Assembly (NCBI GenBank): GCA_022446965.1
Contig: JAKVBV010000006.1
Location: 1-64,000 of the forward strand
DNA from: Phycisphaerales bacterium
GTDB lineage: Bacteria; Planctomycetota; Phycisphaerae; Phycisphaerales; SM1A02
DNA: 64,000 bases
Reading direction: 5' to 3'
The notes beneath the pieces are model-generated. The model was not told the origin of the DNA, searched no databases, and saw only the letters and a program-made list of their open reading frames with translations. Position numbers and translations under genes: made by a program. Below are positions 39,250 to 48,755 of the stretch, piece by piece; the stretch's first letter is position 1; the number at the start of each line of letters is the position of its first letter.

Positions 39250-39859
39250 TCCGCCGTCGGGCCGCACAGGACCTTCGTCCCGGGGCACAGGTCCTCGCAA
39301 CGTCTTCGCCACCGAAGCGCAGCGTGCATCGGCCAGCCGATTCGGGCTGGTGCTGTTTCTCATCACGTTGGCCATGCTCTTTGGCGCCGTCATGGTGCTG
39401 CTGCTCGTGCTGCGGTTGGACGACGCATTGTGGCCGGAGACCATGCCGCCGTTGCCGTGGCAGATCTGGTTGAGCACGGCGGTGTTGGTGCTCGAGAGTG
39501 CGGTGTTGGTGCGATGTTGCCGTGCCGAGACGGCGCAGCAGGCCAAGGGCGTGCTGTGGATGGCCTTGGCGTTGGCCGTGGTGTTTCTTGGCTCACAGGT
39601 GTGGGCGTGGTGCACGTGGTACGGCGCCGGATCCCCCATGCCTGAGCGGGAGCTGGTGACATCAGGCTTCTACGTGGTGACCGGCGTCCATGCGGCGCAT
39701 GTGCTGGGTGGACTGGTGCCGCTGGGCATGCTGGTCTGGTTCGCCACCGGCGATGTGTGGGCCGACCGCCAGCGGTCGCAGGTCAGGCTCACCTCCTGGT
39801 ACTGGCACTTTCTGGACGTCGTCTGGGTGCTGCTGGTGGTGTTGCTGCTTCTGCAATAA
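39233..39859 (+). CDS. Second cytochrome oxidase subunit III-like protein
   Basis: 208 residues. Pro/Arg/Gly-rich N-terminus of ~45 residues, then five helices. FYVVTGVHAAHVLGGL and SWYWHFLDVVWVLLV are subunit III signatures. It is shorter than coxC and lacks the insertion. ATG 39233 gives a 17-nt overlap with the subunit IV gene; the longer frame starts inside it. Last gene of the operon, 6 bp from the convergent peptidase. It may be an alternative or additional subunit. Confidence 0.82.
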   Translation: MTPGTDPPSGRTGPSSRGTGPRNVFATEAQRASASRFGLVLFLITLAMLFGAVMVLLLVLRLDDALWPETMPPLPWQIWLSTAVLVLESAVLVRCCRAETAQQAKGVLWMALALAVVFLGSQVWAWCTWYGAGSPMPERELVTSGFYVVTGVHAAHVLGGLVPLGMLVWFATGDVWADRQRSQVRLTSWYWHFLDVVWVLLVVLLLLQ

Positions 39860-39865
39860 GCGACA

Positions 39866-42469
39866 TCAGCGCCTCGGGCGTGGCCGTTCATCAGCAGTAC
39901 GCAGTGCACTCACCGCGCCATCGTTGTGCATCGTGGCGGAGAGATCGTCGGGTGTTCCGAACAGCCCATCAGGGCCGGCGCTGATGAGTCGGGCCAGCAC
40001 AGTTGTCTCGTCGGGCGTCGGGAGCTGCAGCGCCATGGTGGCGTGCCACCCATCCATGGGGCAGGGCTGATCAAGCAGAAGGGACGGGTCAGAGGCAACC
40101 ACGGCAGCCCACGAGGCGACCGCGTCGGCCGTGCAGCGACGAGCCTCTTCATCTCGAGCGATGCGCATCGGATTGGTGGGTTCGCCCGACTGCCGCAGGC
40201 GGAAGCGACGCTGATCGATGTCCGGTGGAAATCGGTTGTCATCACGCACGGCGTCGGCGATCTCATCGTGGGGATCCACCCGCACGGAGGCCAACTGCAT
40301 TGGCCGCATGATGAGGGTGCTGCACCGATGCGGGTCGGCCCGCCAGATGTCTGCCGGCAGCATGAGCTCTTCAGTGGAGCCGTCCTCAAACGTCAGCTCA
40401 AGCGGAATGGGCATCACGATGCCGCCGTTGGAGGCGAAGTGCAACACATGAAACCGCATGTCGGTATCGAGCAGGGCCGCCTGCTCGGGCTCGAGTTCCT
40501 CAAGCAACTTGGCCCATCGGCGTTCGTCTTCCGGAGTGACGTCGTGACGGTCATACTCGTTGTAGAAGTCGATCAGATGGGGATGTCGATCGGTGCGGAA
40601 TTCGCGGCCCGATTCACGCTGTTCCGTGACGGTTTCAGGCTGCGACTCTTCCTCTTCGACGCGATCAGCTCGCTTACGACGCACAGGTTCACCGCTGGCG
40701 ACCCGGAATGATTCGACATCCTCGATGCTGATGTCCACAGGATGATTGGAGTAGAACCATCCACGCCAGAACCAATCAAGATCATGGCCGGTGGCATCTT
40801 CGATCGTGCGGAAGAAGTCGGCCGGTTCGGGGCGCTTGAACGCCCAGCGACGGGTGTATTCGCGCATGGCGTCGTCGAAAAGCTCGCGGCCGACCACCGT
40901 CTCACGCAGGATATTGAGGGCCGTGGCAGGCTTGGCATAGGCGTTGGAGCCGAACTGGAGGATCGACTCACTCGCGGTCATGATTGGACGAGTGTTCAAG
41001 GTGTCACGCATGTGTGGCGTGATCGACCTGGGATTGCCGCGGCGTGAGGGATAGTCCTCTTCCCAAGAGGTCTGGGCGATGAACTGGTGATATGTGTTGA
41101 GGCCTTCGTCCATCCAGGTCCACTGCCGTTCGTCGGAATTGACGATCATCGGGAACCAGAAGTGACCCACCTCATGGATGATCACGGAGATCAGGCCGTA
41201 CTTGCTTCGGCTCGACCACGTGCCATCATCTTCCGGCCGGGGACCATTGAACGTAACCATCGGATACTCCATGCCGCCGACTGGGCCATTGATCGACCAG
41301 GCGGTTGGCCATGGGTACGGCATCGCGGTGCGAGAGTACGACTCCAATGCATGCGCGATCGCGTGGGTGGAATACCGCTCCCACAGACCGTCGCCTTCGG
41401 CCGGCCACAACGACATGGCCATCGCCACGTTGTCACTGCCAGGAATCGGCACGCCCATGGCATCCCACGCGAACGCATCAGATGCGGCAAAGGCGAAGTC
41501 CCGCACGTTTTCGGCATGAAAACGCCAGGTGACCTCTCCAGAGGCCGTGCTTGCAACGGCAGCATCCGACTCGTCGCGCGTGCGCACCATCACAGGCTCG
41601 GTTGAGGTTCGTGCCTGTGTGAGCCGGTCTTGTTCTTCGGCGGTCAGGACATCACGGGCATTCTGCAGTTCACCGGTGGCACCCACCACGAATGTGTCGG
41701 GCACGGTGATGGCGACGTCATAGTCGCCGAACTCAAGTGTGAACTCACCGCGGCCAAGAAACGGCCGTGTCTGCCACCCGTCGTAATCGGTGTACGCCGC
41801 CATGCGGGGGTACCACTGGGCAATCTCGAAGATCGTTCGGCCATCGTCGAATGTCTCATAGGCGCCTCGTCCACCGATCACGTCGGGAACGATGTTGTGT
41901 GACCAATCGATGCGTAGATCGAATGATCGGCCTGGCTCCAATGGTTCAGGCATATCGACCCGCATCATCGTGCCGGCTACATGGTGCTCGAGCGCGTTGC
42001 CACGCCCATCCTCGACGGCGTGCAATGTGGTGCCGCCGTCGAACTGCTCGCGTTCCAACATGCTGCGGAGTTGGTCATACGACATGCCACCGGAGAGATC
42101 GGGGGCAGTGCGTGAGCGTTGGCCACGTGAGTCGGGGCGAAATCGGTTCTGATCCAACTGCACCCAGAGATACGTGAGTGTGTCAGGGCTGTTGTTGACG
42201 TAGTGAATCGTCTCCGACCCTTCCAACCGCTTGGCGGCCACATCGATGCGCACGGCGATGTCGTGGTCGGCCCGCTGCTGCCAGTAGGCAGGGCCGGGTG
42301 CACCGCTGGCCGTGCGAAATTGATTCGGTGTGGGCAGATCAGCGTCGTCGAGACGCGCGAACGGATCTGTGCGGGGCAGCTCCAGCGTGGGCCGCCACGG
42401 ATGATGATCCGGGTGGGCTAGCGTGATGGAACTCAGACAGGCGACAACCGATGTGATGCGAATAAGCAT
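39866..42469 (-). CDS. Secreted M1-family (gluzincin) metallopeptidase
   Basis: 867 residues. Signal peptide MLIRITSVVACLSSITLAHP. N-terminal M1-like beta domain (ETIHYVNNSPDTLTYLWVQLDQN), catalytic zinc motif HEVGH near 432 with the downstream Glu in WMDEGLNTY, then a helical domain (TALNILRETVVGRELFD). The C-terminal ~200 residues are charged and unassigned. GAMEN is replaced by GGMEYP (PVGGMEYPM). ATG 42469 starts the signal peptide; the upstream frame does not. Confidence 0.88.
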   Translation of the reverse strand: MLIRITSVVACLSSITLAHPDHHPWRPTLELPRTDPFARLDDADLPTPNQFRTASGAPGPAYWQQRADHDIAVRIDVAAKRLEGSETIHYVNNSPDTLTYLWVQLDQNRFRPDSRGQRSRTAPDLSGGMSYDQLRSMLEREQFDGGTTLHAVEDGRGNALEHHVAGTMMRVDMPEPLEPGRSFDLRIDWSHNIVPDVIGGRGAYETFDDGRTIFEIAQWYPRMAAYTDYDGWQTRPFLGRGEFTLEFGDYDVAITVPDTFVVGATGELQNARDVLTAEEQDRLTQARTSTEPVMVRTRDESDAAVASTASGEVTWRFHAENVRDFAFAASDAFAWDAMGVPIPGSDNVAMAMSLWPAEGDGLWERYSTHAIAHALESYSRTAMPYPWPTAWSINGPVGGMEYPMVTFNGPRPEDDGTWSSRSKYGLISVIIHEVGHFWFPMIVNSDERQWTWMDEGLNTYHQFIAQTSWEEDYPSRRGNPRSITPHMRDTLNTRPIMTASESILQFGSNAYAKPATALNILRETVVGRELFDDAMREYTRRWAFKRPEPADFFRTIEDATGHDLDWFWRGWFYSNHPVDISIEDVESFRVASGEPVRRKRADRVEEEESQPETVTEQRESGREFRTDRHPHLIDFYNEYDRHDVTPEDERRWAKLLEELEPEQAALLDTDMRFHVLHFASNGGIVMPIPLELTFEDGSTEELMLPADIWRADPHRCSTLIMRPMQLASVRVDPHDEIADAVRDDNRFPPDIDQRRFRLRQSGEPTNPMRIARDEEARRCTADAVASWAAVVASDPSLLLDQPCPMDGWHATMALQLPTPDETTVLARLISAGPDGLFGTPDDLSATMHNDGAVSALRTADERPRPRR

Positions 42470-42475
42470 CCGCAC

Positions 42476-42481
42476 ACGATA
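42476..42481 (-). promoter_or_regulatory. TAnnnT -10-like box of the M1 peptidase gene
   Basis: TATCGT on the minus strand ends 6 nt before the ATG; no Shine-Dalgarno. It lies in the 37-bp gap after the upstream metallopeptidase gene, so this gene may have its own promoter. Confidence 0.4.
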
Positions 42482-42506
42482 CGGCCGGTCTGCAGGATGT
42501 GTGTGC

Positions 42507-45233
42507 TCAGCAGGGGCCGAACCCACTGATCACCGTGAGCAGGTCATCAACATCCACCACGCCGTTGCCATCAAGGTCAGCCGGGCAATCCGGGCAGTCA
42601 CCCCAGCCACTGAGGATGGCCAGAATGTCATCGGCGCCGACCATGCCGTCACCGTCCACGTCTCCAGTGCAGGGCTCCGACTCGCAGTCGATGGCCACCA
42701 TGCGCACGTTGTCGATGGCGGCTTCCACACGGGACGTTTCGTTGAGATCCGAGGCCACGAACTGAATGCGGAAGGCATCGGTGATTTCGAACTCGGGGAT
42801 ATCCGAGAGCGAGAAGACGCTTGTCTGCCAGTTGCCTTCAACATCAGGACCGGTGGTGCCGGTTTCCTGCAACAGGTGCCAGGTGGCGCCGTCGTCATCG
42901 GATACGTACACCTGCCAGATGTCGTCCTCCACATTGCTGCCACCGCCGATGTTGCGATACCACCAGCAGTAGGAGATCTCCTGCACGCCGGTCGCGTCGA
43001 TCATGGGCGATGTCAGGGTGGTACTGCCGCCGTCAACGTCGCCGCCGCCACCGGCAGTGTTCTCAGTTACCCAGCAGTACGAGGCTGCTTCATCACAGTC
43101 TGTCTGTGGTCGGTTATTGCCACCGGCCGGAATGCCACGTTCCCAGAACCCATCGGTGGCATCGCCGCCCACGGTCCATCCAGGATCAGAAGAGCAGTCG
43201 TCATCGAACGCGATCACTGGCGCGGACCAGGTCGCGATTGTGTTGAAGCGATTTGACGGCGCGCCCACTGGAAGTGCGCTGTAGTTGCCGTCCTGAGTTT
43301 GTGCCAGGATGAACCACTCCACGTATTCGCCGCATTTCGTGCCGGGAAGTACGCACTCAAAGAGGCCGTCGCCCAGATCGGTGACCGGTGCAGAGCTGAA
43401 GCTGCCGTTGGCGCCAGCAAGCACCTGTGTGGCGGCGAGGTCGGGATCGGCCAGGCCTGGGTCTACGCGGAACTGCACGGCGGTACCGCCCGCTGGACTG
43501 CAGTGAGTTGGCTCGCCATTCACCAGACTCAGATTCAACCAGGCGATGGGCGGCGCATTCAAGCTGTGGTCGCCAAAGCCACTGGCGATGGCGTCGTAGT
43601 TCGGTGTGCCGTTGCTGATGTCGCCGTCGTTGTCGTCGAGGGTAAGGAAGTCGATCGCGATCGCGTCGTTGATCGACGTGCCGGCGTGCAGCAGAATACT
43701 GTTGATGGTGAGCGACGCGATGATGTCGTCGGCCGTGAGGGGATCAGCATCGATAAGGTATTGCCACGTGCTCCACACGCAGCCGGACATCAACTGGCCG
43801 CACGAGTGGATCGCACTCCCACAGCTGGAACAGCTGCTGGTCTGCTGGCAGTTGTTGTCGGCATTGCGAATGCCCGCAGCGCAGTTTCCGGCATAGAAGC
43901 CCGGTCCCATGCGGGGATCGCCGGTCATAATGACGGCGATGCAGTCGGACATGCCCTCGCCGTATTCGCCCTGGCCACTGCCGGCCGAGGCGATTAGGTG
44001 GTGGCCATATTCGTGATGCACGACATGCCCGTACGCGGTGTTGTTGCACGATCCACCGGAGGCATAGAAGTTGATCGATGAGTAGTCGTAGTACGCATTG
44101 CACGAGTCGCTGATGTTCACGTTGATGGGCCAGCCCAACTGATCGTGGATCACGGGATACTCGGGGTTGTAGTGCAGAATGAAGTCACGGCACGCATTGG
44201 CGTGGATGTACGCATTCGCCTCGGCGGTGGTGAACTCCGACTCACTCTCGTTCAGCATCAGTTCCACGTCGTCGCCGTCCTGTGCGTCTGCCGTCACTTC
44301 GCTGTCCGAGCCTTGTTGCACGTTGACATGGAAGTAGGGGCCGTCATAGCTGGCCCGCAGCGTGACAGCGCCGGTCGTGGGCAGTGTGAAGTAGCCCTCG
44401 GCATCGGTGGTGGTGGATTCGCCGCCAGCCGTGACCGTGGCCCACGCCATCCCTTGCGTGGACATGGGATCGCACTCTTGCGCACTCCAACCGTCGCCGG
44501 ACCGGGCGACGAGCCGACCGGTGACATCACTCACCATGGCGGTGGTCAACGCGGCACCGATGCCGCAGTTGAGGATGCGAGGTTCGTCCACGAGCACCGT
44601 GCCATGATGCGCATCGATCAGCACACGACGCTTGTCGTAGCCCACTTCGCCGTTGGTGCCCACTTGAATGACCGCGTCCACGGCCAGTTGCGGGTCGCCG
44701 TCGTCCGCCCAGATCACTGTCTGCACATCTCCAAGCACGACCGCATCGCTGCCCAGAAGTACGTTCGCTGCCCGCTGCGCCGTCGCATGCGGGGCCACGG
44801 TGGCCGGTTGTGGCTGGTAGTCACCGAGGTCGCGCAGATCAGCAGTGGCCTGCACCACCGGGGATCCGTCGATGTGCCGCACGAGCAACATCAGTCGCGT
44901 GTCATGCACGGGATAGCCATCGCGAACCTGTCGCCAGTAGTAGGCCGTGAACTTCGGGGCGCCCGTGTCGGCGTCGAACATCATGTTGGCCGTGTGCTGG
45001 CCGGTGGGAAATGGCCCGACTGGTTCAAGATCACCGGGCGTGATGTTCCACAGCGAGAGGTGTTGTTCCAGGAACGCTGCAGTCGATGCTTCGGGTGACG
45101 CTCCCGTGGCCAGATGGGCGCCATACACGCGGCTCAGGCGACCATCTTGGTCATGCCAGTGGCGGGCCATGGCCTGTACATCGGTGGTGGGGGCGACGGA
45201 TGCAGTGGCAGACAGCACGAGTGCGGTGAACAT
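42507..45233 (-). CDS. Secreted zinc metallopeptidase (M4/M36-like) with dockerin-like tail
   Basis: 908 residues. Short signal (MFTALVLSATASVA). FTP/PepSY-like propeptide (~15-200), a carboxypeptidase-regulatory-like beta domain (TGRLVARSGDGW... TTTDAEGYFTLPT), then the gluzincin core with HEYGHH near 407 and GEGMSD carrying the third ligand. Cys-rich stretch follows (SSCSSCGSAIHSCG). C-terminal half has beta domains and a tail with DVDGDGMVGADDILAIL and DLDGNGVVDVDDLLTVI ending G-F-G-P-C. The ORF extends 14 codons upstream; ATG 45233 fits the signal. Likely self-processed and surface-attached. Confidence 0.88.
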   Translation of the reverse strand: MFTALVLSATASVAPTTDVQAMARHWHDQDGRLSRVYGAHLATGASPEASTAAFLEQHLSLWNITPGDLEPVGPFPTGQHTANMMFDADTGAPKFTAYYWRQVRDGYPVHDTRLMLLVRHIDGSPVVQATADLRDLGDYQPQPATVAPHATAQRAANVLLGSDAVVLGDVQTVIWADDGDPQLAVDAVIQVGTNGEVGYDKRRVLIDAHHGTVLVDEPRILNCGIGAALTTAMVSDVTGRLVARSGDGWSAQECDPMSTQGMAWATVTAGGESTTTDAEGYFTLPTTGAVTLRASYDGPYFHVNVQQGSDSEVTADAQDGDDVELMLNESESEFTTAEANAYIHANACRDFILHYNPEYPVIHDQLGWPINVNISDSCNAYYDYSSINFYASGGSCNNTAYGHVVHHEYGHHLIASAGSGQGEYGEGMSDCIAVIMTGDPRMGPGFYAGNCAAGIRNADNNCQQTSSCSSCGSAIHSCGQLMSGCVWSTWQYLIDADPLTADDIIASLTINSILLHAGTSINDAIAIDFLTLDDNDGDISNGTPNYDAIASGFGDHSLNAPPIAWLNLSLVNGEPTHCSPAGGTAVQFRVDPGLADPDLAATQVLAGANGSFSSAPVTDLGDGLFECVLPGTKCGEYVEWFILAQTQDGNYSALPVGAPSNRFNTIATWSAPVIAFDDDCSSDPGWTVGGDATDGFWERGIPAGGNNRPQTDCDEAASYCWVTENTAGGGGDVDGGSTTLTSPMIDATGVQEISYCWWYRNIGGGSNVEDDIWQVYVSDDDGATWHLLQETGTTGPDVEGNWQTSVFSLSDIPEFEITDAFRIQFVASDLNETSRVEAAIDNVRMVAIDCESEPCTGDVDGDGMVGADDILAILSGWGDCPDCPADLDGNGVVDVDDLLTVISGFGPC

Positions 45234-45330
45234 GACGGAGGGGTGTCCTCTCTGCGGTGGCGCAGCATGCACCACCGACCCCTCACCATACGTCGGGAGA
45301 GGGCCGTTTCATCCCCCAAAAGAAGGTTTT

Positions 45331-46383
45331 TCACCGCTTGAGGCGTGATTCCCATGGCCCGAAGGCGTGGACGACGTGCCAGAGACCACGCCGAAGGGTG
45401 ACCCCTTCTGCAGCGTTGATCACCAGCCGGCGGCCGCCATCGGTCAATTCGATCGTTGTGGGGCCGGAGTCGCCCACGCTCAGCTGCAGCTGGCCACCGT
45501 GATGTCGCACATCGTCCGCGGTCACGCACTGCGTGTGGCCGTCGGCCTCGAGCACGACTGCGGCGCTCTTGGCGGCAGGGCCGTCGTCTGGCACGGGCAC
45601 GTCGAACAGTAGGCCGGAGGAATGGAAGTAGGTGTCGGGCTTGCCGTCTTTGTACCGACGCTTCATCAGCGGATCGCCGGCAACGACATCCGTTTCGGGA
45701 TGCGCCTCGCGCCACTGTCCCCATGTCGTGAAATCGTGTGCGATCGGGGTGAGCGTGATTGGCGCATCGGCGGCCTGGGGGCCGGTGACCTGCGTTCCGG
45801 TGAACTGCGCAATCAAGGGTTCGCCCCCGACCGAGCCATCAGTGTTGATGGGAAACAGCAGTTGTCCGCCGCCGGCCACGAGGCCGCTCACACCAAAGTC
45901 ACGGGCCAAGCCATCGATGCGACGGTCGTACACCGCCGTCACACCGCTGGGCCAGTGCCAGGTGACGACCAGTGGCACATCGTCGAACATGTCGCCCATG
46001 GCTTCGTGCACATTGAGCAGCAGCAGGGGATACGCCCTCGCCTTGCCGTTCATGGTGACACCAATTACAAGATCGTCAGTGGTGAGAAACGGCCCCTTGC
46101 GGGAGGCTTCTTTCGATGCGTCCTCGGCAGACATCACGCCCGGGATTGCCGTGCGGTGCGGCACCATGTCCCGGTGCAACAGGGCCACCTGCAGCGGCGC
46201 CGTGTCGGGCAAGGTGAGTTGGGAGAGATCGAACTTGTAGCTGGCCGGATCCTGGCCGTCGCCCAAGGGCCGGTCAACAACACGAAGCACCGCAGGCGCG
46301 AGTGCCCATGCAGCCAGTGCCAGCATCACCAGCAGGGCGAGTACGAGTACCCATCCACCTTCAGCAAAACGAATTCGGTTCAT
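45331..46383 (-). CDS. DUF3179 membrane-anchored protein
   Basis: 350 residues. N-terminal helix (~12-32), then DUF3179: AIPGVMSAEDASKEASRKGPFLTTDDLVIGVTMNGKARAYPLLLLNVHEAMGD and VVTWHWPSG. Extracytoplasmic, function unknown in the family. The gene overlaps ctaB by ATGA (46380-46383), so it is co-expressed with heme O synthase; a link to heme or copper delivery is only inference. Confidence 0.85.
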   Translation of the reverse strand: MNRIRFAEGGWVLVLALLVMLALAAWALAPAVLRVVDRPLGDGQDPASYKFDLSQLTLPDTAPLQVALLHRDMVPHRTAIPGVMSAEDASKEASRKGPFLTTDDLVIGVTMNGKARAYPLLLLNVHEAMGDMFDDVPLVVTWHWPSGVTAVYDRRIDGLARDFGVSGLVAGGGQLLFPINTDGSVGGEPLIAQFTGTQVTGPQAADAPITLTPIAHDFTTWGQWREAHPETDVVAGDPLMKRRYKDGKPDTYFHSSGLLFDVPVPDDGPAAKSAAVVLEADGHTQCVTADDVRHHGGQLQLSVGDSGPTTIELTDGGRRLVINAAEGVTLRRGLWHVVHAFGPWESRLKR

Positions 46384-47366
46384 TGCACGGCCCTCAATTC
46401 CAGGTGCACCGGCACGTTGTTCAAACTGCCCACGTCGCTGTGCAGTTCAGGCTGGCGGTCGAGCACCATCGCGATCAGCACCACCGGGAGATAGAGCAGG
46501 CTGAACAAGAACACCTTGCGAGCTGAAGCACGATCGCGAGTGCGGAAGAACTTGAAGGCAAGCCACACCCACCAGGTGCCGGTGCACAATGCGACGATCG
46601 AATACACCACACCGGTCATGCCCAACAGCGTGGCCATCAACGACATCGGCACGATCAGCAGCGCACTGAGGACGGTGGCTTCCACTGTCGCATGCTCACC
46701 GCCAGGTGAAATCGGCAGCATGCGAAAGCCGGCGATCGCGTATTGATCGCGAAGAATCCACGCCAAGGCAAGGAAGTGGGGCAACTGCCACAGAAAGAGA
46801 AGGCCACCAAGCATCCAGGCTGGAGCGCTGAGCGTGTCGCGCATCGCAACCCAGCCAATGAGTGGGGGGATGGCGCCAACTACAGCGCCCACGATGGTGT
46901 TCAGCGTGCTGCGCGACTTCAGCGGTGTGTAACACAGCACGTACAGCAGCAAGGTGAGCAGCGCCAGGCCGCAGGCGAGGAAGTTCACGAACACCGCCAA
47001 CACGGTGGCGCCCGCATATCCCAGCAGTGACGCCACCACCCAACCATGCCACACACTGATGCGTCCGGTGGGCACCGGGCGGCCTTTGGTGCGTTCCATC
47101 AATTGGTCACGTCGGTGCTCGATGACTTGATTGAACGCGTTGGCCGAAGCGGCGCAGGCCAGCGTGCCCAGCACCGTCCAGCCCATGACCGACCAGACAA
47201 TGGCGTCGAGACTGGCCATCGCCACGCCCACTGCGGTGGTCATGACCACGAGCAGACTCAGTCGAAGTTTGACGAGATCGGCGTACAGCCCCGGCAGCGA
47301 TCGCAAGGTGACCGGTGCAGGTGCTGGAGCTTCGGACGTGGTGGGACGCTCAGCCAAGTGAGGCAT
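46380..47366 (-). CDS. ctaB: Heme O synthase (protoheme IX farnesyltransferase)
   Basis: 328 residues, about nine helices, UbiA superfamily. It farnesylates heme B to heme O for the caa3 oxidase. Seen: NAFNQVIEHRRDQLMERTKGRPVPTG (N-x-x-x-D-x-x-M-x-R-T-x-x-R-P-x-x-x-G) and the second Asp-rich loop around LAWILRDQYAIAGFRMLP. Divergent from ctaA. Confidence 0.95.
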   Translation of the reverse strand: MPHLAERPTTSEAPAPAPVTLRSLPGLYADLVKLRLSLLVVMTTAVGVAMASLDAIVWSVMGWTVLGTLACAASANAFNQVIEHRRDQLMERTKGRPVPTGRISVWHGWVVASLLGYAGATVLAVFVNFLACGLALLTLLLYVLCYTPLKSRSTLNTIVGAVVGAIPPLIGWVAMRDTLSAPAWMLGGLLFLWQLPHFLALAWILRDQYAIAGFRMLPISPGGEHATVEATVLSALLIVPMSLMATLLGMTGVVYSIVALCTGTWWVWLAFKFFRTRDRASARKVFLFSLLYLPVVLIAMVLDRQPELHSDVGSLNNVPVHLELRAVQ

Positions 47367-47399
47367 TGTATGTGGTCATCTCCATGTGTCGCAGGGCCA

Positions 47400-47405
47400 T
47401 ACCAT
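47400..47405 (+). promoter_or_regulatory. TAnnnT -10-like box of ctaA
   Basis: TACCAT ends 6 nt before the ctaA ATG at 47412; no Shine-Dalgarno. Confidence 0.4.
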
Positions 47406-47411
47406 GCCCTG

Positions 47412-48755
47412 ATGACCTCTCTGCGGGCCAGTTCTGGAGGCCGTGTCACGCGGCTGCTGACCATCGGATTCGCCAGTGCGGCTGCCATGTGGGTGTTCAG
47501 CTACCTGGCCATGTTGCAGCCGGGCATGGTGGGCGGTGAGGTGCTCTTTGGGTGCTCCATCGCGGCCCTGCTCGCTGGGGGCGTGATTGCTGGTCGCACT
47601 GCGTCGAGCCCAGGCACTGGCGTGGTGGACGGGGTGCTGATGGGCACGATCGTGGCCGCCATCAATCTGTTGCTGGTGGCCAGTTTGATCCGCAGCGCGT
47701 TGGCCGGCGGCACGACCTGGATCGTGGGCATTTTGCTTGGATGCGTGGTCGTGGCCACGATCGGGGCGTGCGTCGGGGGCCTCTGGGGCCGGATGCAGGT
47801 GCGTGAGCACTGGGCGAGCCTGTTCTGCTGGGTCGCCACGGCGCTCACGTTCTTCATGATCGTCACCGGCGGCATCGTCACTGGTTTCGAGTCGGGATTG
47901 GCGGTCCCCGACTGGCCCAATTCTTACGGCCACAACATGCTGCTGTATCCGTTGTCGGAAATGGTGGCCGACCACTCGACCGGCATCTTCTACGAGCACG
48001 CGCACCGCTTGACGGGCATGTTCGTCGGGCTCACGTCGATCACCATGCTCTGTGTGGTGTGGAAGGCGGCCACCTGTTCGATCGTTCGATGGATGGCGGT
48101 CGCGATCCTCGTAATGGTGATCGGGCAGGGGGTGCTTGGTGGCCTTCGTGTCACGGGCGTGCTGACGTTCTCACAAGATCCATCCATTCTCGCACCGAGT
48201 ACGGGATTGGCCATCGTGCATGGCGTGTTTGCGCACATCGTGATGGCGGTGATGGCGCTCACCGCCACGAGCGTGAGTTGGCGCTGGTGTGATGGCGGTC
48301 CGGACGAAGGGTCTTCATCGCTCCATCGCACCATGACCATCGTGCTGGTCATCGCCCTCGTCGTGCAGCTGGCCATTGGCGCCGCGTACCGACATCTCGC
48401 CGGTGAACCAATGGTAGGGCCGCGAGACGGGCAAGCGATGGCGCTGCTCATGGTGCACGTCACGTTGGCGGTGGCGGTGGCGATTCTCGCGATCGCTGTG
48501 GGCCTGCAAGGGTCGTCCATGCGAGGCGTGTTGCGGACACTCGGTGTCGTTCTGCTTGCGGTCGTCGTGTTGCAGTTGTTGCTTGGCGTCGGCGCTGTCG
48601 TTGGTGTGTACGCACCGGACGCATCCCTGCAGGGCACACAGACACCGGCGTGGGCGGTGCTGCTCACCAGCATGCATCAAGCGAACGGGGCGCTCTTGTT
48701 GATGGCCGCAGCCGTCACGGCTGGCTGGGCAAGGCATCTCCGCGAGCGGGCTTGA
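47412..48755 (+). CDS. ctaA: Heme A synthase (COX15/CtaA)
   Basis: 447 residues. It oxidises heme O to heme A. Eight core helices with heme-ligand segments EHAHRLTGM and VHGVFAHIVMAV, a later His in TSMHQANGALLL, and the ESGLAVPDWPNSYG loop typical of the family. About 130 extra N-terminal residues form several helices (~15-125) beyond the standard core. ATG 47412 fits a TACCAT box; the longer frame is antisense to ctaB. The 3' end overlaps the convergent gene by 41 bp. Confidence 0.92.
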   Translation: MTSLRASSGGRVTRLLTIGFASAAAMWVFSYLAMLQPGMVGGEVLFGCSIAALLAGGVIAGRTASSPGTGVVDGVLMGTIVAAINLLLVASLIRSALAGGTTWIVGILLGCVVVATIGACVGGLWGRMQVREHWASLFCWVATALTFFMIVTGGIVTGFESGLAVPDWPNSYGHNMLLYPLSEMVADHSTGIFYEHAHRLTGMFVGLTSITMLCVVWKAATCSIVRWMAVAILVMVIGQGVLGGLRVTGVLTFSQDPSILAPSTGLAIVHGVFAHIVMAVMALTATSVSWRWCDGGPDEGSSSLHRTMTIVLVIALVVQLAIGAAYRHLAGEPMVGPRDGQAMALLMVHVTLAVAVAILAIAVGLQGSSMRGVLRTLGVVLLAVVVLQLLLGVGAVVGVYAPDASLQGTQTPAWAVLLTSMHQANGALLLMAAAVTAGWARHLRERA

